DNA of 64,000 nt from contig NZ_JAGGKD010000001.1 in NCBI RefSeq assembly GCF_017873415.1, positions 1 to 64,000 on the forward strand, written 5' to 3'. Both the position numbers and the translations under genes were made by a program. The stretch comes from Methanolobus bombayensis. Its GTDB lineage: Archaea > Halobacteriota > Methanosarcinia > Methanosarcinales > Methanosarcinaceae. Shown one piece after another: positions 52,028 through 60,636 of this stretch. Each line of letters starts with the position of its first letter. Position 1 is the first letter of the stretch. Below the pieces are notes generated by a model that worked only from the letters and a program-made list of their open reading frames with translations, ran no database searches and was not told the DNA's origin.

Positions 52028-53566
52028 ATGAAACACAATATTCACATTGGGTTTTATTGTTTGCTGGCTTGTGTTCTTGCCTTGTCCTTTTCATCTTCTG
52101 CCGCGTATCTGAATCACTCATTCCTTACGGGGCCTTATGAAAACGGACCGGAAGTGACTGCGGAATGTATCTCGTGTCACGCTCAACAGGCTGCAGACAT
52201 GCTGAACTCAACTCACTGGCTCTGGACAACATGTTCAGAATGTTGTGGAGACGAGGCATATGAAGGACTTGGTAAGCGTACAGTAATTAACAATTTCTGT
52301 GTTGCCATTGCTTCAAATGAACCACGCTGTACTTCCTGTCACACAGGTTATGGCTGGGAAGACGATACCTTTGATTTCACAAACGCATCGAATATAGACT
52401 GTGTAGTTTGTCACGAGACTACAGGCACCTATGTAAAAATACCCACAGGTGCAGGCGCAGTTGATCCATCTGTCGATCTTGTAGCCGTAGCTCAGAGTGT
52501 TGGCAGTCCTTCACGTGATACATGCGGAGGAAGTTGTCACTTCTTCGGTGGAGGAGGAGATAATGTAAAGCACGGTGACATGTCATCTGCATTGCTTGAT
52601 CCTTCAAGAGAACTTGATGTTCACATGGGCGGCATGGACTTTGATTGTCAGAATTGTCACAAGACAACAGCTCATAATGTAGCAGGCCGATTTGCAGGTG
52701 TTCCGGGCTCTGAATGCAGGGTAGAGTGTTCAGATTGTCATGGCGACACACCGCACCAGGGTGTTTTCAAGGAAAGACTCGACGGTCACTCTGATTCAAT
52801 AGCATGCCAGACATGCCATATACCCGAATTTGCCCGTGAAGTACCGACAAAAATGTACTGGGACTGGTCACAGGCAGGCCAGGACATAGATCCGATACCA
52901 ACTGATGAGTACGGTAAGGAAACTTACAACAAGAAGAAAGGATCTTTTGTCTGGGGAATGAACGTTACACCAACATATGCATGGTTTAACGGCAGTTTCG
53001 ACAAATATTACCTGGGGGATGAAGTAGATCCCGATGTTGTTACAGTCCTGACAGCTCCACTGGGAGACCGCTATGATCGTGATTCCAAGATATATCCATT
53101 CAAGATTCATCTTGCAAAACAGATCAGTGATGCAGAATACAATTATCTGATCATCCCTGACCTGTTCGGAGGAGAAAACTCTTACTGGGCTAGCTTTGAC
53201 TGGGATAAGGCAGCTAGAGCAGGAATGGAATATGTGGATGTACCTTACAGCGGTCAGTACGAATTCGTGGAAACTTCATTATATGAAAGTATAAACCACG
53301 AAGTGGCTCCTAAAGAAGGTGCTCTGAAGTGTAAGGAATGCCATCTCGATGATGGTGCCATGGACTTCGAAGCTCTCGGTTACGAAGGTGATCCGATGAT
53401 CGTGGGTGAGAGGTTCATGTCAGAAGAGGAGATCAAAGAGATCGAGTCAATGGAAGCTGAATCAGAAGAATCAGAAACTGAAAGCTCTGAGTCAAGTCCT
53501 GGATTTGAATTTTTCATTGGAGTGTTCGGTCTTCTAGCTGCATTGTTAATTGCAAGGCGTAAGTAA
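52028..53566 (+). CDS. octahaem cytochrome c, tetrathionate reductase (OTR) family, PGF-CTERM anchored
   Basis: 512 residues with signal peptide (about 1-26). Haem sites: Cys47, 101, 125, 207, 234, 260 and 435 each start CxxCH; Cys166-Gly-Gly-Ser-Cys170-His171 is CX3CH. That makes eight. The stretches TAECISCH, TSCHTGYGWEDDTFDFTN, VCHETTGTY and GGGGDNVKHGD match the octahaem OTR family known from Shewanella. A CSECC at 69-73 lacks His. The C-terminus has an acidic Ser/Glu linker, then PGF (about 491), a helix and ARRK, the archaeosortase A signal. So a membrane-anchored outer-face cytochrome, probably for redox or electron export. SD AAAGGGGGT precedes ATG. Confidence 0.87.
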   Translation: MKHNIHIGFYCLLACVLALSFSSSAAYLNHSFLTGPYENGPEVTAECISCHAQQAADMLNSTHWLWTTCSECCGDEAYEGLGKRTVINNFCVAIASNEPRCTSCHTGYGWEDDTFDFTNASNIDCVVCHETTGTYVKIPTGAGAVDPSVDLVAVAQSVGSPSRDTCGGSCHFFGGGGDNVKHGDMSSALLDPSRELDVHMGGMDFDCQNCHKTTAHNVAGRFAGVPGSECRVECSDCHGDTPHQGVFKERLDGHSDSIACQTCHIPEFAREVPTKMYWDWSQAGQDIDPIPTDEYGKETYNKKKGSFVWGMNVTPTYAWFNGSFDKYYLGDEVDPDVVTVLTAPLGDRYDRDSKIYPFKIHLAKQISDAEYNYLIIPDLFGGENSYWASFDWDKAARAGMEYVDVPYSGQYEFVETSLYESINHEVAPKEGALKCKECHLDDGAMDFEALGYEGDPMIVGERFMSEEEIKEIESMEAESEESETESSESSPGFEFFIGVFGLLAALLIARRK

Positions 53567-53581
53567 GATCAATTTATGTCA

Positions 53582-53607
53582 GGTGTGAATATTTCACACC
53601 ATTTTTT
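53582..53607 (+). terminator. terminator of the octahaem cytochrome gene
   Basis: Stem GGTGTGAA/TTCACACC, 3-nt loop, then ATTTTTTC, 15 bp after the stop codon. Confidence 0.75.
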
Positions 53608-53667
53608 CTATTTTTCATCTCCTTATTAATTAATTTCTATATCAAGAGGTTAACATTTATTATTTAC

Positions 53668-53958
53668 TCAATAAGTCATGATAAGTAAAGCGATAAAAGC
53701 GATTATTCCCAGCAGGAAAATTCCACTTAAAGTCATAATTATCTTTTTTCGTTGAGCTTTCTCTTCCTGTGTCAGTGTTAAAGGATCAGGATTATACTTT
53801 TTTTCAAGATACAAACCAGTTCCAAGTCCAAGAACAAGCCCAATGGCCGGTCCAAAAGCTATCATTTCCAGGGCAATTCCTATAGGAATTCCAAGCGGAA
53901 GTCCAATAACCATACCTATTGCTATAAAATGACCGTTTGGATATCTTTTTTCCTGCAT
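53668..53958 (-). CDS. small glycine-rich membrane protein
   Basis: 96 residues, three hydrophobic segments: residues 10-30 and 33-48 are Gly-rich (GMVIGLPLGIPIGIAL, GPAIGLVLGLGTG), suggesting tightly packed helices. A polar linker with KKYNPDPLTLTQEEKAQRKK is cytosolic, and a third helix closes (IIMTLSGIFLLGIIAFIALL). No family recognised. Convergent with the cytochrome gene, 101 bp apart. Confidence 0.55.
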   Translation of the reverse strand: MQEKRYPNGHFIAIGMVIGLPLGIPIGIALEMIAFGPAIGLVLGLGTGLYLEKKYNPDPLTLTQEEKAQRKKIIMTLSGIFLLGIIAFIALLIMTY

Positions 53959-54039
53959 AGCCTAAAATCGAGGTCAAAAGTATAAATATTCTGCTATATA
54001 CGATAATAAAAAAATAGAAAAGAAAGGAATGAGTAAAAT

Positions 54040-54984
54040 TTACTCCTTCCTGCGTCCGAAGACAAATGCAAGTCCAATGATTGCAACCATTGGTAGTGCT
54101 ACTGTTGGGAATTCGGGTATCTCTTCCATGCTGTGGATTCCTGCATCAACCAAACTGTTATAGTCACCAGCGTTTAGCGTGAAACAACTTGTAGCTCCAC
54201 CAGTCTGTGCATCGCTGTCTTCATCTTCTTCTCCCTGATCTGCTAAGGTGAATATATATCCTGAAGGGCTAACGAACTCAATGTAATAATCTCCTGCTTC
54301 GAGGTCAGTGAATTCATAGTATCCATCTTCATCAGTGAGTTTTGTATCCACCAGTTGACCTGAGCACGTATACAGCTTAACTGTGACCCCTTCCATACCA
54401 TCTTCATCATCTTCTTGTATTCCGTTGACGTTCAGGTCATTCCAGACATAGTTTCCTACGCCAGCCGGCTTTGGAGTTGGTTTATACATTCCAGCATCCC
54501 ATTTATCATAGTTACACCATATTTGTCTCCATTTTGTATTTCCAGTAATAACATCTGCATCACTGTCTTTCCAGGGTTTGGCATTGTCTTTGGGACTGAA
54601 TACATATCCTTCAATAAGCTCAAATTTGACGTAATAATAACAACCGTAACTGGCTGAAAATGAGTATTCTCCATCTTCATTGGTTTTAGTATCTTGGATC
54701 TGAATCCATTCATCTTTACAGAAATCATATTTGTACAGATACACACTTACTTCTGGAATTCCTGGTTCGCCTTTGTCTTGTTTTCCATCCATATCCAGGT
54801 CATTCCACACTTTATCACCAATAGATACATGACATGCAGAAGCCTGTGTAGATAGTGCAATTAAGGCTACGATCATTAGTATTGCCACTCTGGCAATTTT
54901 AAAAACATAGTTAGGTTTGCTTAATCTTTTTAACGTATTACCACCACCATGATAGTATGCTACCACGTTTTTCTTGATAAGCAA
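54040..54984 (-). CDS. SdrD/Cna-B-repeat surface protein with PEF-CTERM
   Basis: Signal peptide around residues 29-50 (IARVAILMIVALIALSTQASA). Two SdrD B-like domains follow, each starting GDKVWNDLDMDGKQD or GNYVWNDLNVNGIQED (about 55-150 and 177-280), with Ca-binding-like Asp/Asn loops and GYVFSP/GYIFTLA strands. The C-terminus PEFPTVALPMVAIIGLAFVFGRRKE is a PEF-CTERM sorting signal, for a different archaeosortase than PGF. The longest frame begins at TTG 54984, but a TATA box at about 54990-55000 suggests transcription begins near 54970; GTG 54966 or an initiator after GGTGGTGGT (54940-54948) is likelier. Confidence 0.78.
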   Translation of the reverse strand: MLIKKNVVAYYHGGGNTLKRLSKPNYVFKIARVAILMIVALIALSTQASACHVSIGDKVWNDLDMDGKQDKGEPGIPEVSVYLYKYDFCKDEWIQIQDTKTNEDGEYSFSASYGCYYYVKFELIEGYVFSPKDNAKPWKDSDADVITGNTKWRQIWCNYDKWDAGMYKPTPKPAGVGNYVWNDLNVNGIQEDDEDGMEGVTVKLYTCSGQLVDTKLTDEDGYYEFTDLEAGDYYIEFVSPSGYIFTLADQGEEDEDSDAQTGGATSCFTLNAGDYNSLVDAGIHSMEEIPEFPTVALPMVAIIGLAFVFGRRKE

Positions 54985-55285
54985 TGCATATATATATTTT
55001 TAATAAAGTCCGTCGGATATTTATTAATAAAGTGTTTTTGGAACAGAATATTCCTGGTTTTGTCAGAATTTGATTTTAGGCTTAAAACGCTCATACAAAA
55101 CTAATTTTATCTTTGCTATAAAGAATAAGATATCCTGAATTTTTCATCTATTTCTACTTATTCTAAATGAACTATAGGTCTATATAGAATTACATATCAG
55201 AATATTTTTATATAATAATGACAGATATATATATATTATATATAAATGAAAACTATGTTAATATACGTAAATTCGAGGGGAATTT
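54985..55285. other. AT-rich intergenic region, about 300 bp
   Basis: No ORF is supported. It is about 75% AT with a long alternating AT stretch (TATATATATATTATATATAA, about 55226-55245) serving as TATA for the small gene at 55286, and AATATATATATG near 54990 for the SdrD-type gene on the other strand. A weak IR (GGTCTATATAGA) lies near 55178. Confidence 0.4.
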
Positions 55286-55441
55286 GTGAACAACCAAGAT
55301 GAAGAAAAGTTCGATGAGTTCAGGGAAATGTTCTGCAGATATATGGAAACAGACGATCTTTCAGAGCAGGAATTTGAACTTAGGTGCAACATGATCAACT
55401 TCGTAAAAACAGCATGTATACAGACTCTGGTTTCATATTGA
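55286..55441 (+). CDS. 51-residue acidic small protein
   Basis: GTG 55286 behind GAGGGG (about 55275-55280) and a strong TATA 40 bp upstream. The product is acidic and helical: NNQDEEKFDEFREMFCRY, then SEQEFELRCNMINFVKTAC, with three Cys (17, 34, 44). The good SD, TATA and protein-like composition support a real gene. I do not recognise it. Confidence 0.5.
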   Translation: MNNQDEEKFDEFREMFCRYMETDDLSEQEFELRCNMINFVKTACIQTLVSY

Positions 55442-55745
55442 TGCAATAATCTAAAACCAACAACAAACACCTTTCACTTTCATAGGAAGCAATAGCTATC
55501 TATTGTTTCCTGAAAACGATGGCTTTATGCTTCTTTAGTTTTTCTCAACTTTTTTCAGTTTCCTTTAATTCAACAGTTCCAGATGTATTCTGGGAAATGG
55601 TCAAGGATAATCTTCATATCATTCCATACATATGATAGTGGCAGGAAAAAAGGCCGATATGCGGCAACAATACAGGTAGATCAGAAATATATTAAGCTAA
55701 TTGCTTTTACAAATTAACCCCTGCAATCAGGCGGATGATATAATT
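55442..55745. other. 304-bp intergenic region with a strong hairpin
   Basis: AGGAAGCAATAG (55484-55495) pairs with CTATTGTTTCCT (55500-55511), 12 bp with one G-T and a CTAT tetraloop. No T tract follows, so it is not a simple terminator; it could be the 3' end of the 51-residue gene's mRNA or part of a small RNA. The remainder (TATAATTATG region) contains the asd promoter and leader. No other ORF is supported. Confidence 0.45.
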
Positions 55746-56738
55746 ATGAGTTACAAAGTAGGAATTATGGGTGCTACCGGTGCAGTAGGTAGAGAAATCA
55801 TTGAAGTATTGAACAACAGGAATTTCCCTGTAGAAGAATTACGATTATTTGCTTCTGTAAGAAGTGCCGGCAAGGTCATGGAAACCCCCTTTGGTGAAAT
55901 AACCATTGAAAATGCTGACATGGCAGACTACTCCGAAATGGATATTGCATTTTTTGCGATCAGTGGGGGATGGAGCAAGGAAAATGCAGAAAAGGCAACA
56001 AGTTCAGGATGCTATGTTATTGACAACAGCAGTGCTTTCAGGTACGACGACAATGTGCCTCTGGTAGTTCCTGAGATCAATGCAAATGCAATCGGGGAGT
56101 CAAAGCTAATTGCAAATCCTAACTGTACAACTGCTATTGCAGCTATACCTCTGTATGCACTTCATAAAGGATACGGTGTAAAAAAGGTTATCATGAGTAC
56201 CTATCAGGCTACAAGCGGAGCCGGTGCGGCAGGCATGAGCGAACTGACGGAAGAAACCCGCAATTACCTTGCCGGTAAGGAAGTCGGCAACAAGGTATTT
56301 GCCTATCCGATTGCCTTCAATGCAATTCCACATATTGACAGTTTCCAGGAGAATGATTACACCCGTGAGGAAATGAAGGTTGTCTGGGAAACCAGAAAGA
56401 TCTTTTCAGAACCTGAGATGCCAATAAGCTGTACATGTGTAAGGATACCCACCATGAGGGTACATGCTGAAAGCATAGTTATTGAAACTGAAAAACCTGT
56501 GAACCCCGATGATGCAAAGAAGTTGTTGAGCTCAATCGAGGGTGTTGACCTCAAGGATGATATTTCCAACAATGTTTATCCAATGCCAATAACTGCTACA
56601 AAGAAATATGATGTGGAAGTCGGCAGAATCAGGCAGAACATCGTGTTTGGTGACCACGGTCTTGAGTTCTTCGTTTGCGGCGACCAGATTCTTAAAGGTG
56701 CAGCACTGAATGCTGTGCAGATAGCTGAAAAACTTTGA
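55746..56738 (+). CDS. asd: aspartate-semialdehyde dehydrogenase
   Basis: Reduces aspartyl phosphate to aspartate semialdehyde for lysine, threonine, methionine and isoleucine. GIMGATGAVGREIIEVL (about 6-22) binds NADP; the catalytic Cys is in NPNCTTAIAAIPLYAL (about 121-136); His in VRIPTMRVHAES (about 233-244). Length 330 is normal. ATG 55746 follows GGATGATAT; an upstream start at 55701 is less likely. Monocistronic, closed by a hairpin terminator. Confidence 0.95.
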   Translation: MSYKVGIMGATGAVGREIIEVLNNRNFPVEELRLFASVRSAGKVMETPFGEITIENADMADYSEMDIAFFAISGGWSKENAEKATSSGCYVIDNSSAFRYDDNVPLVVPEINANAIGESKLIANPNCTTAIAAIPLYALHKGYGVKKVIMSTYQATSGAGAAGMSELTEETRNYLAGKEVGNKVFAYPIAFNAIPHIDSFQENDYTREEMKVVWETRKIFSEPEMPISCTCVRIPTMRVHAESIVIETEKPVNPDDAKKLLSSIEGVDLKDDISNNVYPMPITATKKYDVEVGRIRQNIVFGDHGLEFFVCGDQILKGAALNAVQIAEKL

Positions 56739-56751
56739 TACCTTAAATTGG

Positions 56752-56776
56752 AACGATGCAATATGCATCGTTTTAA
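56752..56776 (+). terminator. asd terminator
   Basis: Stem AACGATGCA/TGCATCGTT with ATA loop, followed by TTAAATACTTCTTTTTTT. Confidence 0.7.
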
Positions 56777-56866
56777 ATACTTCTTTTTTTATGACTGCTT
56801 TTCCGGGTAACTCTTATTTGTGTTCAGGACTTCTTTTAACTGGGTTTATTGTCCCGGGTGTAAAAC

Positions 56867-57277
56867 ATGAATGAGATCAATATCTATATTGAAAAGTTAG
56901 ATAATAATACATTTAGCTCGTCTGATGTTCCTCTTGTCCTTAAAGTCCTGCGCCAGGATTCTAAAAGTGGCCGGATAGAGTTAAATAAAAATGATGTCAG
57001 CCTGTTGCAGGTCTATACATTTGCATTGCAGCAACTTGAGCTTGCAAATGGAAATGCTTCTTCTTCAGTGCATACTGGTGACTGGAGAGAAACAGTTGAT
57101 GATCTCTCAATGTTAAAGCAGCTAATGGATGAAATGGAAGAACGCAAAGTTATAACCAACGTTGCATGGAATGCGGGAAGTATGGCTATTTTCGGTATAC
57201 CGGATGCAGGTGTGTACAGGCGCTATATTTACAATCTGATATTTGCACACCTGAATAAGCTTTACAGGCTTCAATAG
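56867..57277 (+). CDS. small alpha-helical protein of unknown function
   Basis: 136 residues, soluble, helix-rich. MNEINIYIEKLDNNTFSSSD starts it; the middle has a GDWRETVDDLSMLKQLMDEMEERKV helix and the end reads IPDAGVYRRYIYNLIFAHLNKLYRL. No motif for catalysis or metal binding is evident. It sits alone between asd and the thermosome gene on the same strand. No family recognised. Confidence 0.5.
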   Translation: MNEINIYIEKLDNNTFSSSDVPLVLKVLRQDSKSGRIELNKNDVSLLQVYTFALQQLELANGNASSSVHTGDWRETVDDLSMLKQLMDEMEERKVITNVAWNAGSMAIFGIPDAGVYRRYIYNLIFAHLNKLYRLQ

Positions 57278-57481
57278 TTTTCTGTAATTTTATTTTGAAC
57301 TGCTGATCGGCAGTTTCTCTCTGTATTTTTTCCTTCTTTTTATGTAAATAGCCGAAATCTCATCAGTTATCTTTATATAGAACTGCTTGCATTTAGATTG
57401 AGCAGTACTATCAGTGTACTCAAATTAAACTAATATTCACTTCTAGCTTATAGAACGGTTATTATTATAGGAGGTTTAAAA

Positions 57482-59098
57482 TTGGCAGGACAGCCCACTT
57501 ACGCTTTAGGGAACAGAAACAGGTCCCGGACAAGGGATGCACAGAGCATTAATATCCTTGCAGGGAAGGCAGTTGCAAAAGCAGTCAGAACAACACTTGG
57601 TCCAAAAGGAATGGACAAGATGCTTGTTGACGGACTTGGAGACATAGTCATCACAAATGATGGTGCGACAATCCTCAAGGAAATGGATATCGAACATCCG
57701 GCTGCAAAGATGGTAGTTGAGGTATCAAAGACCCAGGACGATGAGGTCGGTGACGGTACAACAACCGCAGCAGTACTCACTGGAGAACTTCTCACAAAGG
57801 CAGAAGAACTCATAGAAAAAGGTGTTCACCCAACAATCATATCCGGTGGTTACAGGCATGCAGCAGAGAAGGCAGTTGACATCTTAAAGACAATCACAAT
57901 CGATGTCTCTACCGATGACAGGGAAACCCTGATGAAACTGGCAAAGACAGCTCTTACCGGAAAAGCAGCAGGTGAGTATAAAGACTTCCTTGCAGAGAAA
58001 GCTCTCGATGCAGTCCTTTCAGTTGTGGAAGAGTCCAATGGCAATATCTCAGTCGATGTAGATGACATCACAATCGAGAAACGTGAAGGTGGCAGCATCC
58101 TTGACACAGAACTTGTCACAGGTCTTGTTATCGACAAGGAAAGAGTCAGACCAAACATGCCAAAGAAAATCGAAAATGCAAAGGTTCTCCTTGCAAGCTT
58201 CGCAATCGAATTCCAGAAGATCGAGAAGAGCGCAGAGATCAAGATAACATCCCCTGACCAGATGAACCTCTTTGTTGAACAGGAAGAGAAAATGGTCAAG
58301 GAAATGGTAGACAAGATCGTTGCAAGTGGTGCAAACGTAGTATTCTGCCAGAAAGGTATCGATGACCTTGCACAGTACTATCTTGAGAAAGCAGGTATCT
58401 ACGCATGCAGAAGAATCACAAAGAGCGACCTCAAGAAGCTGGCAAAAGCAACCGGTGCAACTCTTTTCCAGGATGCAGCAGATATCAGACCGGAAGACCT
58501 CGGCGAAGCTGAAGTTGTAGAAGAACGTGAGCTTCATGGTTCTAAGATGACATTCCTGCTTGGATGCAAGGAAGCAAAGACCGCTTCACTTATTCTTCAC
58601 GGCGGTACAACACACATCGTCGACAGTCTTAAACGTGCTCTTAACGATGCGCTATGTGTGATCGGTGTAGGACTTGAAGACAAGAAGATTGTTGTAGGTG
58701 GCGGATCCACTGAGATCGAACTTGCACTCAGACTCAGGGACTATGCAGCAACACTCAAGGGTAGAGAGCAGCTTGCAGTCGGTAAGTTCGCTGAAGCACT
58801 TGAGATCATTCCACAGACACTTGCAGAAAATGCGGGTCTTGACCCAATAGACAAGCTCATTGACCTCCGTGCACAGCACGAGCAGGGCAACAAGAACATG
58901 GGTCTTGATGTCTACACCGGAAAGGTAGTAGATATGTATGAGAATGATGTCCTGGAACCACTCAGAATTAAGACACAAGCAATCAATGCAGCAACCGAAG
59001 CAACAGTGATGATCCTCAGGATCGATGATGTCGTGGCTGCAAGTGGCAAGAGTGGTGCAATGCCACCAGGTATGCCACAGCCTGAGATGGATATGTAA
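57482..59098 (+). CDS. thsA: thermosome subunit (group II chaperonin)
   Basis: 538 residues from TTG 57482 behind AGGAGGT. ATP-driven chaperonin that folds proteins in a double-ring complex. Equatorial motifs [18 protein letters not shown] (38-55) and [15 protein letters not shown] (90-104), apical [18 protein letters not shown] and C-terminal [20 protein letters not shown] are typical. The tail is Met/Pro/Gly-rich. A TATA box (TTATATAG, about 57370) lies 110 bp upstream, leaving a long leader. Other subunits may lie elsewhere; the symbol is a group label, since alpha/beta type cannot be told. Confidence 0.95.
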   Translation: MAGQPTYALGNRNRSRTRDAQSINILAGKAVAKAVRTTLGPKGMDKMLVDGLGDIVITNDGATILKEMDIEHPAAKMVVEVSKTQDDEVGDGTTTAAVLTGELLTKAEELIEKGVHPTIISGGYRHAAEKAVDILKTITIDVSTDDRETLMKLAKTALTGKAAGEYKDFLAEKALDAVLSVVEESNGNISVDVDDITIEKREGGSILDTELVTGLVIDKERVRPNMPKKIENAKVLLASFAIEFQKIEKSAEIKITSPDQMNLFVEQEEKMVKEMVDKIVASGANVVFCQKGIDDLAQYYLEKAGIYACRRITKSDLKKLAKATGATLFQDAADIRPEDLGEAEVVEERELHGSKMTFLLGCKEAKTASLILHGGTTHIVDSLKRALNDALCVIGVGLEDKKIVVGGGSTEIELALRLRDYAATLKGREQLAVGKFAEALEIIPQTLAENAGLDPIDKLIDLRAQHEQGNKNMGLDVYTGKVVDMYENDVLEPLRIKTQAINAATEATVMILRIDDVVAASGKSGAMPPGMPQPEMDM

Positions 59099-59113
59099 AT
59101 CTTTTTTGTTTTT

Positions 59114-59131
59114 GTGCAGGGAATCCTGCAC
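59114..59131 (+). terminator. thermosome terminator
   Basis: GTGCAGG/CCTGCAC hairpin with GAAT loop, flanked by CTTTTTTGTTTTT upstream and ACAATTTCACTTTTT downstream. Confidence 0.55.
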
Positions 59132-59198
59132 ACAATTTCACTTTTTATACCATTATTTTCTGTTCTTTCTTTACCTTTTGCACAAGGATTATATATTT

Positions 59199-59230
59199 CG
59201 TAAACCATTGGTTGCAGGCATTGGTTAACA
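59199..59230 (+). promoter_or_regulatory. BirA-type biotin operator before bioY
   Basis: CGTAAACC (59199-59206), 16 bp, GGTTAACA (59223-59230): an inverted pair matching the TGTAAACC-N14-16-GGTTTACA biotin operator known in bacteria and archaea. TATATATTTCG just upstream (59189-59199) is the TATA box, so a bound biotin repressor would cover the transcript start. No birA gene is in the window. Confidence 0.7.
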
Positions 59231-59261
59231 ATGCTTTTCGACTAAAATCAATGGTGATCTA

Positions 59262-59816
59262 ATGGTAGGAGAAAATCGTTTTCATACCACTAATAGCGGC
59301 AATATTAGAAAAATGGTGTTTGCATCTCTTTTTGCTGCCATGATGGCAGTAGGCGCTTATATTGAGATTCCTGTACCCGCAAGTCCTGTTCCTATTACAC
59401 TACAGACTCTTTTCGTACTGTTGGCAGGTGCAATACTGGGTGCAAGATGGGGAACCTTAAGCGTGATCGTATATCTTCTTCTGGGAATCGCAGGTCTGCC
59501 AGTATTTTCCGGTGGCAGCTCCGGTCTGGGTATGATATTCGGACCCACAGGTGGTTTTCTGATTGGTTTTGTATTCGGCACTTTTATTATAGGCTATCTG
59601 TCTGATCGTTTTGGAACTAAAAAGATAAGTGTGAACATTGTTTCAATGGTGGCCGGTCTTTTCATAATATATGTTTTTGGAATTCTCCAGCTCATGAACG
59701 TTGCAGACCTCAGTCTGAATCAGGCAATAGTTCTCGGAATGATTCCTTATGTTCCGGGCGCTATTATTAAGTTGATAGCAGCCGCAGTAATCTCTTCCAG
59801 ATATTCTCTGAATTAG
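59262..59816 (+). CDS. bioY: biotin ECF transporter S component
   Basis: 184 residues, six membrane helices. BioY captures biotin for an energy-coupling factor module. MVFASLFAAMMAVGAYIEIPVPASPVPITLQTLF (a family core, about 17-50), RWGTLSVIVYLLLGIAGLPVFSGG and FGPTGGFLIGFVFGTFIIGYL are typical. The three downstream genes supply the ATPases and the EcfT subunit, so the transporter is self-contained. A BirA-type operator precedes it. 4 bp separate it from the first ATPase gene. Confidence 0.94.
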   Translation: MVGENRFHTTNSGNIRKMVFASLFAAMMAVGAYIEIPVPASPVPITLQTLFVLLAGAILGARWGTLSVIVYLLLGIAGLPVFSGGSSGLGMIFGPTGGFLIGFVFGTFIIGYLSDRFGTKKISVNIVSMVAGLFIIYVFGILQLMNVADLSLNQAIVLGMIPYVPGAIIKLIAAAVISSRYSLN

Positions 59817-59820
59817 TAAC

Positions 59821-60636
59821 ATGATCAATATTGAAAACCTGAGTTATAGTTATCCTGACGGCACGCTTGCGCTGGATTCCATATCACTCAATATACTCAA
59901 AGGTGAATTTGTCACCATTGCCGGAAAAAATGGTTGTGGTAAGTCAACCCTGCTGCGACATATTAACGGACTTCTGCAACCAGGTCAAGGCTCTGTAGTT
60001 GTCAAAGGAATGGACACATGTGACCTTTCAAATCTGCAGGATATAAGACGCACAGCCGGAATGATATTCCAGGATCCGCAATCACAGTTCATAGGCATGA
60101 CCGTTGAAGAGGATATTGCATTCGGTCCTGAGAATCTGGGTCTTTCATCTTCTGAGATAAACAGACGTGTTACCGAAGCACTTGAATCAGTAGGCATGTC
60201 CGGCCACAGGCATAATACACCCAGAACTCTCAGTGGTGGCCAGAAACAGAAGGTAGCTCTGGCTTCAGTCCTGGCAATGGAACCTGAGATAATACTGTTT
60301 GATGAGGTAACTTCAATGCTTGATTTCAGCTCAAGGAGTGATATTCTGGACTTGATAAAACAGCTTCACAAAACAGGTACCACCATTATCTATGTGACAC
60401 ATTTGCTGGAAGAACTTGTTCATGCTGACAGGCTTGTGTTAATGGAAAAAGGTCGTGTAGTCCAAAACGGATGTCCCAGAGAGATAATAAGCAAGATAAG
60501 TTCTGAAGATTTTGGTTTTGATTTTCCTCCGATAATCGAATTATCAAAAAAGCTGTTGGATGCCCGTATCATCGATGAAACATCCTTCCCTTTATCTAAG
60601 GATGAGCTATTGGAGGCTATATGTCCATCGAAGTAA
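59821..60636 (+). CDS. ecfA1: ECF transporter ATPase 1
   Basis: 271 residues. ABC ATPase of the energy-coupling factor: Walker A AGKNGCGKSTLLRH (about 34-47), Q-loop MIFQDPQSQFIGMTVEEDIAFGPENLG (the Q helix typical of EcfA), signature TLSGGQKQKVALASVLAM, Walker B IILFDEVTSMLD, and switch His in VTHLLEE. Works as a heterodimer with the product of the next gene, which overlaps by 16 bp. Powers biotin uptake with BioY and EcfT. Confidence 0.92.
   Translation: MINIENLSYSYPDGTLALDSISLNILKGEFVTIAGKNGCGKSTLLRHINGLLQPGQGSVVVKGMDTCDLSNLQDIRRTAGMIFQDPQSQFIGMTVEEDIAFGPENLGLSSSEINRRVTEALESVGMSGHRHNTPRTLSGGQKQKVALASVLAMEPEIILFDEVTSMLDFSSRSDILDLIKQLHKTGTTIIYVTHLLEELVHADRLVLMEKGRVVQNGCPREIISKISSEDFGFDFPPIIELSKKLLDARIIDETSFPLSKDELLEAICPSK

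Noticed and set aside
52232-52246. A ninth haem site in the cytochrome (CSECC)
   Set aside because: The His after the second Cys is replaced by Cys, so covalent haem with axial His is not supported.
55258-55470. 70-codon minus-strand frame opposite the 51-residue small gene
   Set aside because: The + strand ORF has SD and TATA; the minus frame is Ser/Cys-rich without an SD.
58049-59131. Cys-rich minus-strand frames of about 160 codons in the thermosome gene
   Set aside because: Antisense shadows of a highly biased gene; composition (Cys, Leu, Phe rich) is typical of antisense translation.
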